Under the pieces are notes generated by a model. That model had not been told where the DNA came from, did not search any database, and worked only from the letters and a program-made list of their open reading frames with translations. 64,000 nucleotides of DNA. It comes from Aquicoccus porphyridii. Its GTDB lineage: Bacteria; Pseudomonadota; Alphaproteobacteria; Rhodobacterales; Rhodobacteraceae. The position numbers were made by a program, and so were the translations under genes. The DNA lies in NCBI RefSeq assembly GCF_008369105.1, contig NZ_VINQ01000003.1:209001-273000 (forward strand), in the 5' to 3' direction. This document shows positions 8,230 through 16,880 of this stretch, one piece after another (position 1 is the first letter of the stretch; each line of letters begins with the position of its first letter).

Positions 8230-9173
8230 TTCGCGGGTTTCTCGGCGGGGGGCGTGTTCGGCGCTTCGAGGGGCGTCGCCTCGGCGGTGTCGCCCGGTGC
8301 GGGCAGGTCGCCCGCGACGGCCGGGCTCAGCCCCATGAGCATGCGGGTGATGGTGATCAGTTCGGTGCGCAGCTCGGTCCGGGGGGTTACCCGGTCGAGC
8401 ATGCCGTGATCGAGCAGGTACTCGGCCCGCTGGAAGCCGTCGGGCAGTTGCTCGCCCAGGGTCTGTTCGATCACCCGTGGCCCGGCAAAGCAGATGAGCG
8501 CGTTCGGCTCGGCGATCTGGACGTCGCCCAGCATGGCGTATGAGGCCGTCACCCCGCCGGTGGTGGGATGGGTGAGCACCACGATATAGGGCAGGCCCGA
8601 CTCTTTCAGCATCTGGACGGCGACGGTGGTGCGGGGCATCTGCATGAGGCTGAGAATGCCCTCTTGCATGCGGGCACCGCCGGCGGCGGAAAACAGGATC
8701 AGCGGGCGTTTGCGCGCCACTGCGCGCTCGGCAGCGGCGATGATGGCATTGCCGACATACATCCCCATCGAGCCGCCCATGAACGCGAAATCCTGCGCCG
8801 CGGCGACGATCGGGGTGCGGCCCATCTCGCCCTCGGCGACGAGCATCGCCTCTTTCTCGCCGGTGGTTTTCTGGGCGGCGCGCATCCGGTCGGGATAGCG
8901 TTTCTGGTCGCGGAACTTGAGCGGGTCTTCGAGCGGGGCGGGCACGTCGATCTCGGAGAAGAGGCCACCGTCGAAGAGCGCGGAAAAGCGTTCGCGCGGC
9001 GTGATCGCCATGTGATGACCACAGGAGGTGCAGACATTGAGGTTTTCGCGCAGCTCGCGGTGGAAGAGCATGTTGCCGCAACTGTCGCATTTCGACCAGA
9101 GATTCTCGGGCGTGTCGCGGCGCGAGAAAATCGAGTTGATCCGGGGCCGGACATAATTGGTGATCCAGTTCAT
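8226..9173 (-). CDS. accD: acetyl-CoA carboxylase carboxyltransferase subunit beta
   Basis: 315-residue subunit of the carboxyltransferase that makes malonyl-CoA with AccA. The N-terminal zinc ribbon has Cys29, Cys32, Cys48 and Cys51. The crotonase-like core includes the FSAAGGARMQEG motif and HPTTGGVTASYAMLGD. The C-terminal tail is Pro/Ala-rich. It is the first gene of the accD-folC pair, with its start 80 nt from the neighbouring CPBP gene. Confidence 0.95.
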   Translation of the reverse strand: MNWITNYVRPRINSIFSRRDTPENLWSKCDSCGNMLFHRELRENLNVCTSCGHHMAITPRERFSALFDGGLFSEIDVPAPLEDPLKFRDQKRYPDRMRAAQKTTGEKEAMLVAEGEMGRTPIVAAAQDFAFMGGSMGMYVGNAIIAAAERAVARKRPLILFSAAGGARMQEGILSLMQMPRTTVAVQMLKESGLPYIVVLTHPTTGGVTASYAMLGDVQIAEPNALICFAGPRVIEQTLGEQLPDGFQRAEYLLDHGMLDRVTPRTELRTELITITRMLMGLSPAVAGDLPAPGDTAEATPLEAPNTPPAEKPAK

Positions 9174-9253
9174 CGCGAGGAGCCCTTGTTGTCTGCCGCT
9201 GTGTCAGGCGCTGTGCTGTTGGGTGAGATAATTGCACCGGCGGGGAAATGCAA

Positions 9254-10153
9254 TCAGCGCCTGAGCGCCACCCGCGCCGCAAGCCACATCAGGCCGACAA
9301 GGCCCAGTTCGGCGACAAGGCTGGCGGGTTGAAAAGGCAGGGCGCTGTCGGGATCGAAGAGAAACAGCGCCAGCCCGGACTCGGGGCCGTGCAATTCGCC
9401 GTAAAGCAGGAAGGCATAGGCGTTGTTCACAAGGTGCAGCGCCAGCGCCGGGCCGAGCGAGCCCGTGCGCGCCGTGAGGTCCGACGCGGCGAGGCCGAAG
9501 GCGAAGGCCCAGACCACGTATTGCGCGTTGATTTCCAGCGGCGCATGGGCGTTCCAGTGCGCAAAGGCGAAGGCGAGGTTGGGCAGGGTGAGCCAGACCC
9601 ATGGTCGTGCATCCCACGCCGCGATCTGCTGTTGCAGGTAGCCGCGATAGAACAATTCCTCGGCGCCGGTCTGGATCAGCAGGGCGGCAAGCGCCGGGGC
9701 GAGCAGCAAGAGCCATGTGAGCGGCGGGTGAATCTGGGCCAGCGCCTCGGCGCTCCACCATGGCGGCGCGATCTCGACCACGAGGATGATTAGGGCAAGC
9801 GGCAGCAGAACCGCGCGAAATTGCGCGATGGCTTGGGCGGGTGGGCCGATCAGGCTGATCAGGGTGCGGCCATGAACGGCGCGCAACACGAAGTGCAGGA
9901 TCAGGAGGAGGATCAGGAACGAGGCGAGACTGGTCAGCATGCCCGCCGGTGTGGTGCCGTCGAACACGGTTTGCGCAAAGCCGGGCGCGACCCATGAGAG
10001 CGCGAAGCCAAGGGCGCGCTGGGCCATCTCGTAAAGGCTTTCGACGATGATAAAGCCAAGGATCACCGGGCGCAGGCCGGGCGTGCCAAGCGCGGGCGCG
10101 ATGAACCCCCGATGCGCGGCATAGGCAGAGGGGCGCGAGGTGCGGCCGCTCAT
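9254..10153 (-). CDS. CPBP family intramembrane metalloprotease, copy 2
   Basis: 299-residue polytopic membrane protein of the CAAX-protease/bacteriocin-processing (ABI) family. The first motif EELFYR is at residues 165-170 and the second (AFAFAHWN) supplies His near residue 199. A third short motif (LVNNAYAF) is present toward the end. The start at 10153 overlaps the stop of the upstream paralogue in ATGA form. The two share opening residues (AYxAHR), a GTTPAGM/GSTPRGM segment and the motif layout, showing a local duplication. Substrate unknown. Confidence 0.85.
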   Translation of the reverse strand: MSGRTSRPSAYAAHRGFIAPALGTPGLRPVILGFIIVESLYEMAQRALGFALSWVAPGFAQTVFDGTTPAGMLTSLASFLILLLILHFVLRAVHGRTLISLIGPPAQAIAQFRAVLLPLALIILVVEIAPPWWSAEALAQIHPPLTWLLLLAPALAALLIQTGAEELFYRGYLQQQIAAWDARPWVWLTLPNLAFAFAHWNAHAPLEINAQYVVWAFAFGLAASDLTARTGSLGPALALHLVNNAYAFLLYGELHGPESGLALFLFDPDSALPFQPASLVAELGLVGLMWLAARVALRR

Positions 10154-11043
10154 CGCCCGAGCGCGAGCCGTGCCGTCAGCCACGAGCAGAACAGCATCAA
10201 CACATCATAGGGCAGCCAGACCGCGCGCGCCGCGGTGTCATCGAGCGCGAAAGGATAATGGCCAAGGGCCAGACCGTTGAGCGCACCCTGGGGTGCGGCA
10301 ATCAGGATCGCGCCGATATTGATCGCGAAATGCAGCGCCAGCGCCGGGCCGAGCGTGCCCGAGCGCGCGGTGAGATCGGCGGCGGCGAGGCCGAAAAACG
10401 TGGCAATGAGAACGAACCAGGGGGCGTTGTCGCCCTGGGTCGCCGGATCGTAATGCAGCATCCCGAACAGCAGCGACGGCACGATGAGCCAGACCGCCGG
10501 ATGCGGCAGGCGCGCGGCAAGCTGGCTTTGCAGGTAGCCGCGAAAGCCCAGCTCCTCGGCGCTGATCTGGAGAAAGAGCAAGGGAAGCGTGAGCGGCAGA
10601 AGCGCAAGCCAGCGCAGCATCGGCAGGTTGGGCACGGTGGCCATGGTTTCGGGTTCGGGCAGGAGCCAGAGCAGGAAGCCCAGCGCCGAGAGCGCCACAC
10701 CGGTGCGAAAGAAATCGCTGGCGGCCCGGGGCAAGGGACCGATGAGGGTGAATATGCCGCGCCCGTGCAGGGTGGGCAGCACCACCGCGAGGGCGATCAC
10801 GATCATCGCGAACGAGCCCAGCAGCGCGATCATGCCGCGCGGCGTCGATCCCTCGCTGATCTCGCGGGAGAGTGCAGGCCATTCGCGCTGCGTGACCAGT
10901 TCGGCCAGCAGATTGAAATAGGCAAAGCCGAGCGCGTAGTAGATCGCCACGACGATGGCGACGCCAAGGCCCAACCGCCAAAGCTGGGCCGAGGGGCGGG
11001 CCGGGTCGGTCAGGAACCTGTGGGCGGTGTAGGCATTGCGCAT
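10150..11043 (-). CDS. CPBP family intramembrane metalloprotease, copy 1
   Basis: 297-residue paralogue of the downstream gene. EELGFR lies at residues 163-168 and the second motif GMLHYD carries His197. The frame extends upstream into the desaturase gene. The ATG at 11043 is preferred because it gives the same N-terminal pattern as copy 2 (AYTAHRF against AYAAHRG) and leaves a 43-nt gap after the desaturase stop. The ribosome site is poor, which weakens the start call. Confidence 0.82.
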   Translation of the reverse strand: MRNAYTAHRFLTDPARPSAQLWRLGLGVAIVVAIYYALGFAYFNLLAELVTQREWPALSREISEGSTPRGMIALLGSFAMIVIALAVVLPTLHGRGIFTLIGPLPRAASDFFRTGVALSALGFLLWLLPEPETMATVPNLPMLRWLALLPLTLPLLFLQISAEELGFRGYLQSQLAARLPHPAVWLIVPSLLFGMLHYDPATQGDNAPWFVLIATFFGLAAADLTARSGTLGPALALHFAINIGAILIAAPQGALNGLALGHYPFALDDTAARAVWLPYDVLMLFCSWLTARLALGR

Positions 11044-11086
11044 GAAAGGCAGCAATATCGTGAAGCGGATGACGCCGCCAGATAAT

Positions 11087-12037
11087 TCAACCCGGTTGCT
11101 CGGGCCGGGATGAGGCCAATCGCAGCACATCGGCATAGGAGCGGCCGATCTGCATCCGCCCCCCTGCCCCGCGCGCCATCAGCATGTCATGCAGGCGCGG
11201 CAGGTTGCGGCAGGGCATGTGCATCACGAGGTGATGTTCGAGGTGATAATTCACCCAGTAGGGCGCAACGAAGGCGCGCATCAGCGGACCGGCCAGCGTG
11301 GTGCGGGTGTTGCGCATCGGGTCACTCGTGCGTTCGACGGCGCCATGTTCGGCGATGTTCCTGATCCGCACGACGAGCTGATACCATGTGAGCAGCGGCA
11401 GCAGCCAGAACACCGGATACCACCACCACGCGCCAATTGCGGTGAACACGGCAAGGAGCACGGCATTGGCGATGAGGGATTTGCCAAGCGACGGCCCCGC
11501 GAAGGCCTGTGACAGCCCGTCGTCATCGGGTTCGATGTCGGGATCGAAGGCGGTCTTGAAGGCAAAGGCAAGCTGTTGCGCGCGCAGCTTGATCCCGGTG
11601 CGGCCGGTCAGGTCGCGAAGGATCTTGCGTCTGAGCGAGGATTTCGTGGTCGGGAACGGGGCCGAGAGCACGAGGTCGGGGTCTTGGTCGGTCTGGGTAT
11701 GGCGGTGGTGCTTGAGGTGGTAGCGGCGATAGGCGGGCAGATCGGCGAGGATCGGGCGGCCACAGAGCCAGTCACCCGCGAGTTCATTGAGCCTGCGGCT
11801 CTTGAAGAGGGCATTATGCGCGGCCTCGTGCATGAGGATGGCAAGGCCGAGTTGCCGCGAGCCGATGATCATCACCGCGAGGATCAGGGTAAGCGGGTTG
11901 GGCCAGACCAGGAACAGCGCCATCGCCGCCGCGATCACGCCCCAGCAATGCAGCACCAGCCATGCCCCCCAGAGGTCCGAGCGTTCCGCAAGCGGGCGGA
12001 TTTCATCGGATGTAAAGAGCCTGTTGCCCGGTGTCAT
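11087..12037 (-). CDS. fatty acid desaturase family protein
   Basis: 316-residue membrane di-iron enzyme with three histidine boxes: HEAAH near residue 85, HLKHHRHTQ near 120, and HLEHHLVMH near 267. Four hydrophobic segments lie between them. It most resembles the alphaproteobacterial acyl-lipid desaturase/beta-carotene hydroxylase-like group. The ATG at 12037 has a GAGGA ribosome site and fits the family N terminus; an in-frame ATG 90 nt upstream is unlikely. The exact substrate (phospholipid acyl chain or other lipid) is not evident. Confidence 0.87.
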   Translation of the reverse strand: MTPGNRLFTSDEIRPLAERSDLWGAWLVLHCWGVIAAAMALFLVWPNPLTLILAVMIIGSRQLGLAILMHEAAHNALFKSRRLNELAGDWLCGRPILADLPAYRRYHLKHHRHTQTDQDPDLVLSAPFPTTKSSLRRKILRDLTGRTGIKLRAQQLAFAFKTAFDPDIEPDDDGLSQAFAGPSLGKSLIANAVLLAVFTAIGAWWWYPVFWLLPLLTWYQLVVRIRNIAEHGAVERTSDPMRNTRTTLAGPLMRAFVAPYWVNYHLEHHLVMHMPCRNLPRLHDMLMARGAGGRMQIGRSYADVLRLASSRPEQPG

Positions 12038-12185
12038 GTGATCGTCCTCCCTCGGGCTCGAAGGTCGGGCAAGGCGGCGGGGTTTGTCAATCATGACGCG
12101 GGGGCGGGTATGGCGTGTGGTGTTCAACTGAATGCGCCACCGTGGGGCCGGGCGGAGTGATGCCGATCACATCCGGCGCGCAGAC

Positions 12186-13499
12186 CTACATCAGCGAGGG
12201 CAGGTAGAGCACCAGTCCCGGCACGGCAAGAAGGAGCGCGAGGCGCACGATATCCATTGCCCAGAACGGGGTCACGCCGCGAAAGATCGTGCCGGTGGTG
12301 ACATCGCCCACCACGCCCTTGAGCACGAAGACGTTGAGTCCGACGGGCGGCGTGATCAGGCTGATCTCGGTCACGACGACGACGACGATGCCGAACCAGA
12401 CCGGATCGAAACCAAGGCCGGTCACCAGCGGGAAGAAGATCGGCACGGTCAGAAGCAGCATCGAGAGGCTTTCGAACACGGTGCCCAGCACGATGTAGAT
12501 GAGCAGGATCACCGCCATCACCATCCAGGGCGAGAGGCCCAGTTCGGAGACCATGGTGCGCAACGCCTCGGGGAGACCGGCGATGTTGACGAAGTTGGAA
12601 AAGATCCACGCGCCGATCAGCACGGCAAAGAGCGAGGCGGTGGTCATGGTGGTTTCGCTCAGCACTTCGCGGATATCGGAGAACGACAGGCTGCGCCGTG
12701 CCAGCGCGATCAGGAAGGCGCCCATCGCGCCCATGCCCGCGGCCTCGGTCGGCGAAAAGGTGAGGTGGATGGGCCAGAAATCGAGGATGCCGTAAAGCCC
12801 GCCGATGACGAGGCCGAAGAGCAGGAGCACCGCCCAGACGCCGCGCAAGGCGCGCATCCGTCCCGTCCAGTCGGTGCGCGACCCTGCCGGGCCTGCTGCG
12901 GGGTTGCGCGCCACGGTGATCCGCACCGCGACGAGGTAGAAGAGAATGCCCAGCGCCCCCGGAATGATGCCCGCGATGAAAAGCTGCCCGATCGAGGTTT
13001 CGGTCAGGATGCCGTAGATCACGAGGATCACCGAGGGCGGGATCAGGATGCCCAGCGTGCCGCCAGCGGCGATCGAGGCGGTCGATAGGCTGTCGGCATA
13101 GCCGAACTTGCGCATCTCGGGCATGGCGACCTTGGACATGGTGGCCGCCGTGGCCAGCGACGAGCCCGAGATCGCGGCGAAACCGCCGCAGGCAACGATG
13201 GTGGCCATCGCCAGCCCGCCACGCATATGGCCGAGAAAGGCGTTCGAGACGGCGTAAAGCTCGCGGCTGATGCCGCCCTTGTTGACGAAAAGCCCCATCA
13301 GGATGAAGAGCGGCACGACCGAGAGCCCGTAATCCTGGCTGGTGTCGATGATCAGGCGCGAGACCATCGAGATCGCGCCGCGCCAGCTTGTCTCCATCCA
13401 GAAGCCGACGAGGCCGACCAGCCCCATGGCAAAGGCAATCGGCATGCGCAGCAGGACGAGCGCGAGCACCACGCCGAATCCGATCAGGGCTTCAGTCAT
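12186..13499 (-). CDS. dctM: TRAP transporter large permease (DctM)
   Basis: 437-residue permease with about twelve membrane segments, typical of the DctM/SiaM ion-transporter superfamily. It contains the family stretches MGLFVNKGGISRELY and GGTLGILIPPSVILVIYGI and the C-terminal ITPPVGLNVFVLKG. It overlaps the dctQ stop by 8 nt. With DctQ and DctP it forms a sodium-driven organic-acid importer. Confidence 0.92.
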   Translation of the reverse strand: MTEALIGFGVVLALVLLRMPIAFAMGLVGLVGFWMETSWRGAISMVSRLIIDTSQDYGLSVVPLFILMGLFVNKGGISRELYAVSNAFLGHMRGGLAMATIVACGGFAAISGSSLATAATMSKVAMPEMRKFGYADSLSTASIAAGGTLGILIPPSVILVIYGILTETSIGQLFIAGIIPGALGILFYLVAVRITVARNPAAGPAGSRTDWTGRMRALRGVWAVLLLFGLVIGGLYGILDFWPIHLTFSPTEAAGMGAMGAFLIALARRSLSFSDIREVLSETTMTTASLFAVLIGAWIFSNFVNIAGLPEALRTMVSELGLSPWMVMAVILLIYIVLGTVFESLSMLLLTVPIFFPLVTGLGFDPVWFGIVVVVVTEISLITPPVGLNVFVLKGVVGDVTTGTIFRGVTPFWAMDIVRLALLLAVPGLVLYLPSLM

Positions 13500-14001
13500 T
13501 GCGGATCAGTCCCAGTTTATGCGGTGCGAAAAGAATGATCAGACCGCGCAGCACCATCACGAGAGCGGTGGCGAAGGTCATGATCGCGATGAACCAGCCC
13601 AGATAGAAGGTCGGGATGTTGAGGTACTCGGTCTGGTCGCCATAGGAGCGGGAACGCTCGGCAAGGTCGATGACGCGCGAGGCGGGAAACCACAGCATTA
13701 CCCCGCAGAGGAGCGTGACCATGCCATCGAGCAGCCGTTTCATGTGCAGCCGGACAAAGAGCGGGTCGAGCAGGTCGACCGTGATATGCTGACCCCGCGC
13801 CGACAGCAGCGGCATGGCGGAAAACACGATCACGGCAATGGCGATGCGGGTCAGTTCGGTCGCGGCCTCGATCGGCGCATTGAAGGTCGAGCGCATGACC
13901 ACATCGGTAAAGGTCAGCACCATCAGCCCGAAGAGGGTGAAGGCGGCGACCGTCATCGGCACGGCGACGGAAAGCTGGGCCAGTCGTTTCAGCAAGGGCA
14001 T
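13492..14001 (-). CDS. dctQ: TRAP transporter small permease (DctQ)
   Basis: 169-residue protein with four membrane helices and the family segment GQHITVDLLDPLFVR. The ATG at 14001 is chosen because the longer frame upstream runs through a strong hairpin and into the dctP 3' end. GGTGGA shortly upstream may serve as ribosome site. Confidence 0.88.
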   Translation of the reverse strand: MPLLKRLAQLSVAVPMTVAAFTLFGLMVLTFTDVVMRSTFNAPIEAATELTRIAIAVIVFSAMPLLSARGQHITVDLLDPLFVRLHMKRLLDGMVTLLCGVMLWFPASRVIDLAERSRSYGDQTEYLNIPTFYLGWFIAIMTFATALVMVLRGLIILFAPHKLGLIRND

Positions 14002-14021
14002 GGGGGTCCACCGGATCGGGA

Positions 14022-14048
14022 ACGGGGCCGCGTGTTGCGCGGCCCCGT
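14022..14048 (-). promoter_or_regulatory. intercistronic hairpin between dctP and dctQ
   Basis: A perfect 11-bp stem (ACGGGGCCGCG and its complement) closes a TGTTG loop. It lies between the dctP stop and the dctQ start, without a T-run. Such hairpins commonly protect the upstream binding-protein mRNA, so that DctP is made in excess over the permease. Confidence 0.65.
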
Positions 14049-14062
14049 CCGGTTGGTTTGGC

Positions 14063-15079
14063 TCAGTTGCTTTCCTTGGCCATCTCGGCCTTGACCATCT
14101 CGTAGGCGGCCTGCGCGTCGATGCCCGCATCGGCGATTTCGCCGAGGATCTTTTCGCGCACCTTCGCGGCCATTTCGGCAAAGGCGGCCTGATCGGCCTC
14201 GGAGGCGGTGACGATCACGTTGTCCTCGGCTTCTTCGGTGGCGGCGCGGGCGCGCACGTCAGACGCATCCCATGCCGCGCCCATCAGGCGGCTGAAGGGT
14301 TCGCCAAAGACCTCTTCTTCGAGCGCCTGTTGCACGTCGGCGGGCAGGCTGTCGAATTTTTGCTGGCTCATCAGCACGGCAAAGGAGCCGCGATAGAAGC
14401 CGCCGGGCATTTCATAGACGTTCTTGGCCACTTCGTTGAGCTTGAAGCTGATCCGTTCGCCCATGTTCATCGCCACGCCATCGGCGGCACCGCTGTCGAG
14501 GGTTTCATAGACCTTGGGCGCGGGCACCTGGATACCGACAAGGCCCAGCTCGGCGCCGACATCGGCCGAAACGCCGCCGCCAAGGCGGGTCTTGAGGCCA
14601 TTGAGATCGGCCAGCGTGTTCACCGCCTTGTTCGAGTGGATCTGACCGGGGCCGTGGGTCGAAAGGCCGATGAGCTTGACGCCGCGATGCTCGTCGAGTT
14701 CGGCCAGGTGCGCCTCGTGAACGCGCCAGTAGGCCACCGATGCGGCCTCGGCATTGCCCTCGTAGCCGGGCAGTTCGATGAGCTTGGTCGCGATGAAGCG
14801 GCCCGGCTGGTAGCCGTGGAAGATGATGGTGACGTCGGCGGCGCCGTCCATCACAAGGTCCATCTGTGCGGGCGGAGGCGCGATGCCCATCTTGATTTCG
14901 CCCGTGACCTGCCCGTCGGTGGCTTCTTCCATCATGTCGACAAGCCCTTCGAGCATGTCGACGTTGATCGGGTGCGCGGGTGGCAGCCAGCTCGAGATCA
15001 CCAGGTTTTCCTGGGCCTGGCTGGCGGTTGCGGCGCAGATCGCGAATGCGGCGCTGGCCATGATGCGTGTCAGTTTCAT
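14063..15079 (-). CDS. dctP: TRAP transporter substrate-binding protein (DctP)
   Basis: 338-residue periplasmic protein with a Sec signal peptide ending near ATASQA-QE. The mature part begins LVISSWLPPAHPINVDML and carries the TRAP binding-protein core, including KLIGLSTHGPGQIHSNKAV and a long C-terminal helix. The ligand cannot be deduced. The neighbouring MarR gene and Rieske oxygenase operon, and a shared palindrome upstream, suggest an organic acid degraded by that operon. Confidence 0.9.
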   Translation of the reverse strand: MKLTRIMASAAFAICAATASQAQENLVISSWLPPAHPINVDMLEGLVDMMEEATDGQVTGEIKMGIAPPPAQMDLVMDGAADVTIIFHGYQPGRFIATKLIELPGYEGNAEAASVAYWRVHEAHLAELDEHRGVKLIGLSTHGPGQIHSNKAVNTLADLNGLKTRLGGGVSADVGAELGLVGIQVPAPKVYETLDSGAADGVAMNMGERISFKLNEVAKNVYEMPGGFYRGSFAVLMSQQKFDSLPADVQQALEEEVFGEPFSRLMGAAWDASDVRARAATEEAEDNVIVTASEADQAAFAEMAAKVREKILGEIADAGIDAQAAYEMVKAEMAKESN

Positions 15080-15140
15080 GTTGATCGTCCTCCCGGTTTT
15101 ATCGCCGCCGCCGGATTCTCCCCCCGCGGGCGGCTATTAC

Positions 15141-15152
15141 ATGCAATTTCAT
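15141..15152 (-). promoter_or_regulatory. candidate MarR operator upstream of dctP
   Basis: On the reverse strand the site reads ATGAAATTGCAT, within the wider TATATGAAATTGCATG. It matches, with one broken pair, the perfect palindrome found in the promoter of the oxygenase operon at 15889-15902. It is 62-73 nt upstream of the dctP start. Confidence 0.45.
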
Positions 15153-15189
15153 ATATTCACAGAATCAGCCGTCTGTGAACCTGAAATTT

Positions 15190-15219
15190 AGAATAATCGA
15201 CCACGCGGTCGGTTATTCT
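15190..15219. repeat. palindrome, 13-bp arms, between marR and dctP
   Basis: AGAATAATCGACC and GGTCGGTTATTCT pair across a 4-nt loop (ACGC) with a single G-T wobble or mismatch. It is 63 nt after the marR stop and 111 nt upstream of the dctP start. It could terminate marR transcription or be a regulator site. Confidence 0.6.
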
Positions 15220-15281
15220 GTCAAGTGGTGTTTGAACAGCCTGCCAGTCGAGCAATGGCCCCTACACCCCGGGGTTGTGCG

Positions 15282-15782
15282 TCATGCGTCGGGTTCGCCG
15301 CGGGTTTGCCCGTCGGGGTCGAGCCGGGCCAGAAGCGCGGCCAGCGCGGGTTTGAGCCGGGCCCCATCGCCGCCTTCGAGTTGGGCGAGGAGCGCGGTTT
15401 CATGGGCGCGCGCGTCGGTGACAAGCTGTTCGGCGATCTGGCGCCCCTTGTCGGTGAGATGCACGCGAACGCGGCGGCGGTCGCGGGTATCGCCCTTGCG
15501 GATCACGAGGCCGCGCTCCTCCATCTGGATGATGATCCGGGTCAGGCGCGATTGTTCGATGAGCGAGATCCGCGCCAGGCGGGTGATCATCGCACCGTCG
15601 CGGTCATGCAGCCAGGCCAGCACCCGCCATTCCGGCACGCGCAGACCGTGGGTGCGCACATGGGCGTGGAACTGTGCACTGGCGGCCTCGGAGGCGGCGG
15701 CAAGCAGGTAAAGCAGGTAGTCCGAGACGAATCCCTTGCCCTGGGTTTCATCCTCGGACGGCACTGTTTCTGGCGGTTGCAT
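15282..15782 (-). CDS. MarR family transcriptional regulator
   Basis: 166-residue winged-helix protein. Residues around 50-115 give the MarR core: RVPEWRVLAWLHD, the recognition helix region EQSRLTRIIIQMEERGLV and the wing RKGDTRDRRRVRVHLTDKGR. MarR proteins usually repress nearby catabolic genes and are released by the substrate or its CoA ester. It is transcribed divergently from the Rieske operon and lies just upstream of the TRAP genes, fitting control of both. Confidence 0.9.
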   Translation of the reverse strand: MQPPETVPSEDETQGKGFVSDYLLYLLAAASEAASAQFHAHVRTHGLRVPEWRVLAWLHDRDGAMITRLARISLIEQSRLTRIIIQMEERGLVIRKGDTRDRRRVRVHLTDKGRQIAEQLVTDARAHETALLAQLEGGDGARLKPALAALLARLDPDGQTRGEPDA

Positions 15783-15875
15783 CCGGTGGCTCCTTTCCTT
15801 GCCTGTGCCTTCTAGAGCCGGGAGTGGCGTGAAAAGTCAACGAAAACACACGGTTTCCGGTGAAGAAGAAAACAC

Positions 15876-15904
15876 TTGACCCAAATTATATGAATTTTCA
15901 TACT
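15876..15904 (+). promoter_or_regulatory. promoter with overlapping palindromic operator, Rieske operon
   Basis: A -35 box TTGACC (15876-15881) and a -10 box CATACT (15899-15904) are separated by 17 bp. The perfect palindrome TATGAATTTTCATA (15889-15902) covers the spacer and the -10. That position suits a repressor such as the divergent MarR protein. Confidence 0.6.
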
Positions 15905-15926
15905 TATTGCCAAGGGAGACGCGAGA

Positions 15927-16868
15927 ATGACGAAACTTGACCTGATCGTGGCAAAGGTTCGCCCGCTGACCGAGCGTATATCGGAATTCACGCTGCAAGC
16001 GGCGGATCGCGGGGCTTTGCCGGAGTGGGAGGCAGGCGCGCATATCCGGGTGGATGTCGATGGCGGCGACCGGGCCTATTCGCTGATCCGGTTCGGGGCC
16101 GGCGATGGCGGTGATTACCGCATCGCGGTGCAACGCGAGGACGATGGCGCGGGCGGGTCGCGGTTCATGCATGGGCTGAAGGACGGCGACAGGATCGTGG
16201 CGACCCCGCCGAAATGCGATTTTCCGGTCGTGGCCGGAGAAGCGGCGGTTCTGCTGGCGGGGGGAATCGGGATCACGCCGATCATCTCGATGGCCGCCGA
16301 GTTGCAGGCGGCGGGCGTGCCGTTCGAGTTGCATTATGCCGGGCGCAGCCGGGAGGTGATGGGGTTTGCCGACGATCTTTCGGAGCGTTTCGGCGATGCC
16401 GTGACAGTGCATTGCGACGATGACGAAAGCGCGCTCGATCTCGCCGCGGTGATTGGCGCGTTGGGGGATCGGCATCTTTATATCTGCGGGCCAAGGGGCC
16501 TGATCGACGCGGCGCGCAGCACGGCCGAGGCGGCGGGCGTTCCGGGCGCGCGGGTGCATGTGGAGTTGTTCGACAATGCCAGCGCGGCGGTCGAGGGCGA
16601 CCGGCCGTTCGAGGTCGAGGTCGCCTCGTCCGGCGAGGTGTTCACGATCCCGCCGGGCAAGAGCATCATCGAGGTGCTGGAGGAAGGCGGGATGGACCTG
16701 ATCCACGATTGCCAGCGCGGCGATTGCGGCATCTGCCAGACCGACGTGATTTCGGGCGAGCCGGATCACCGCGACGTGGTATTGTCGGACGCGGAAAGAG
16801 CCGAGGGCAAGGTCATGCAAATCTGTGTCAGCCGGGCGAAATCGGCGCGGCTGGTGCTGGACCTGTAG
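15927..16868 (+). CDS. oxygenase reductase component (PDR/VanB type, flavin and 2Fe-2S)
   Basis: 313-residue electron-transfer protein in the order flavin domain, NAD domain, C-terminal plant-type ferredoxin. The flavin site is RAYSLIRF (49-56), the nucleotide segment LLAGGIGITPI is at 109-119, and the ferredoxin cysteines are 262, 267, 270 and 300. The domain order is that of phthalate dioxygenase reductase and VanB. It would pass electrons from NAD(P)H to the Rieske oxygenase encoded 12 nt downstream. First gene of the operon. Confidence 0.92.
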   Translation: MTKLDLIVAKVRPLTERISEFTLQAADRGALPEWEAGAHIRVDVDGGDRAYSLIRFGAGDGGDYRIAVQREDDGAGGSRFMHGLKDGDRIVATPPKCDFPVVAGEAAVLLAGGIGITPIISMAAELQAAGVPFELHYAGRSREVMGFADDLSERFGDAVTVHCDDDESALDLAAVIGALGDRHLYICGPRGLIDAARSTAEAAGVPGARVHVELFDNASAAVEGDRPFEVEVASSGEVFTIPPGKSIIEVLEEGGMDLIHDCQRGDCGICQTDVISGEPDHRDVVLSDAERAEGKVMQICVSRAKSARLVLDL

Positions 16869-16880
16869 AGGGAGGAAACC

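Noticed and set aside
8230-9282. N-terminal extension of folC by 351 codons
   Set aside because: The extension runs opposite-frame over accD and has no conserved content; the ATGA overlap gives the proper start.
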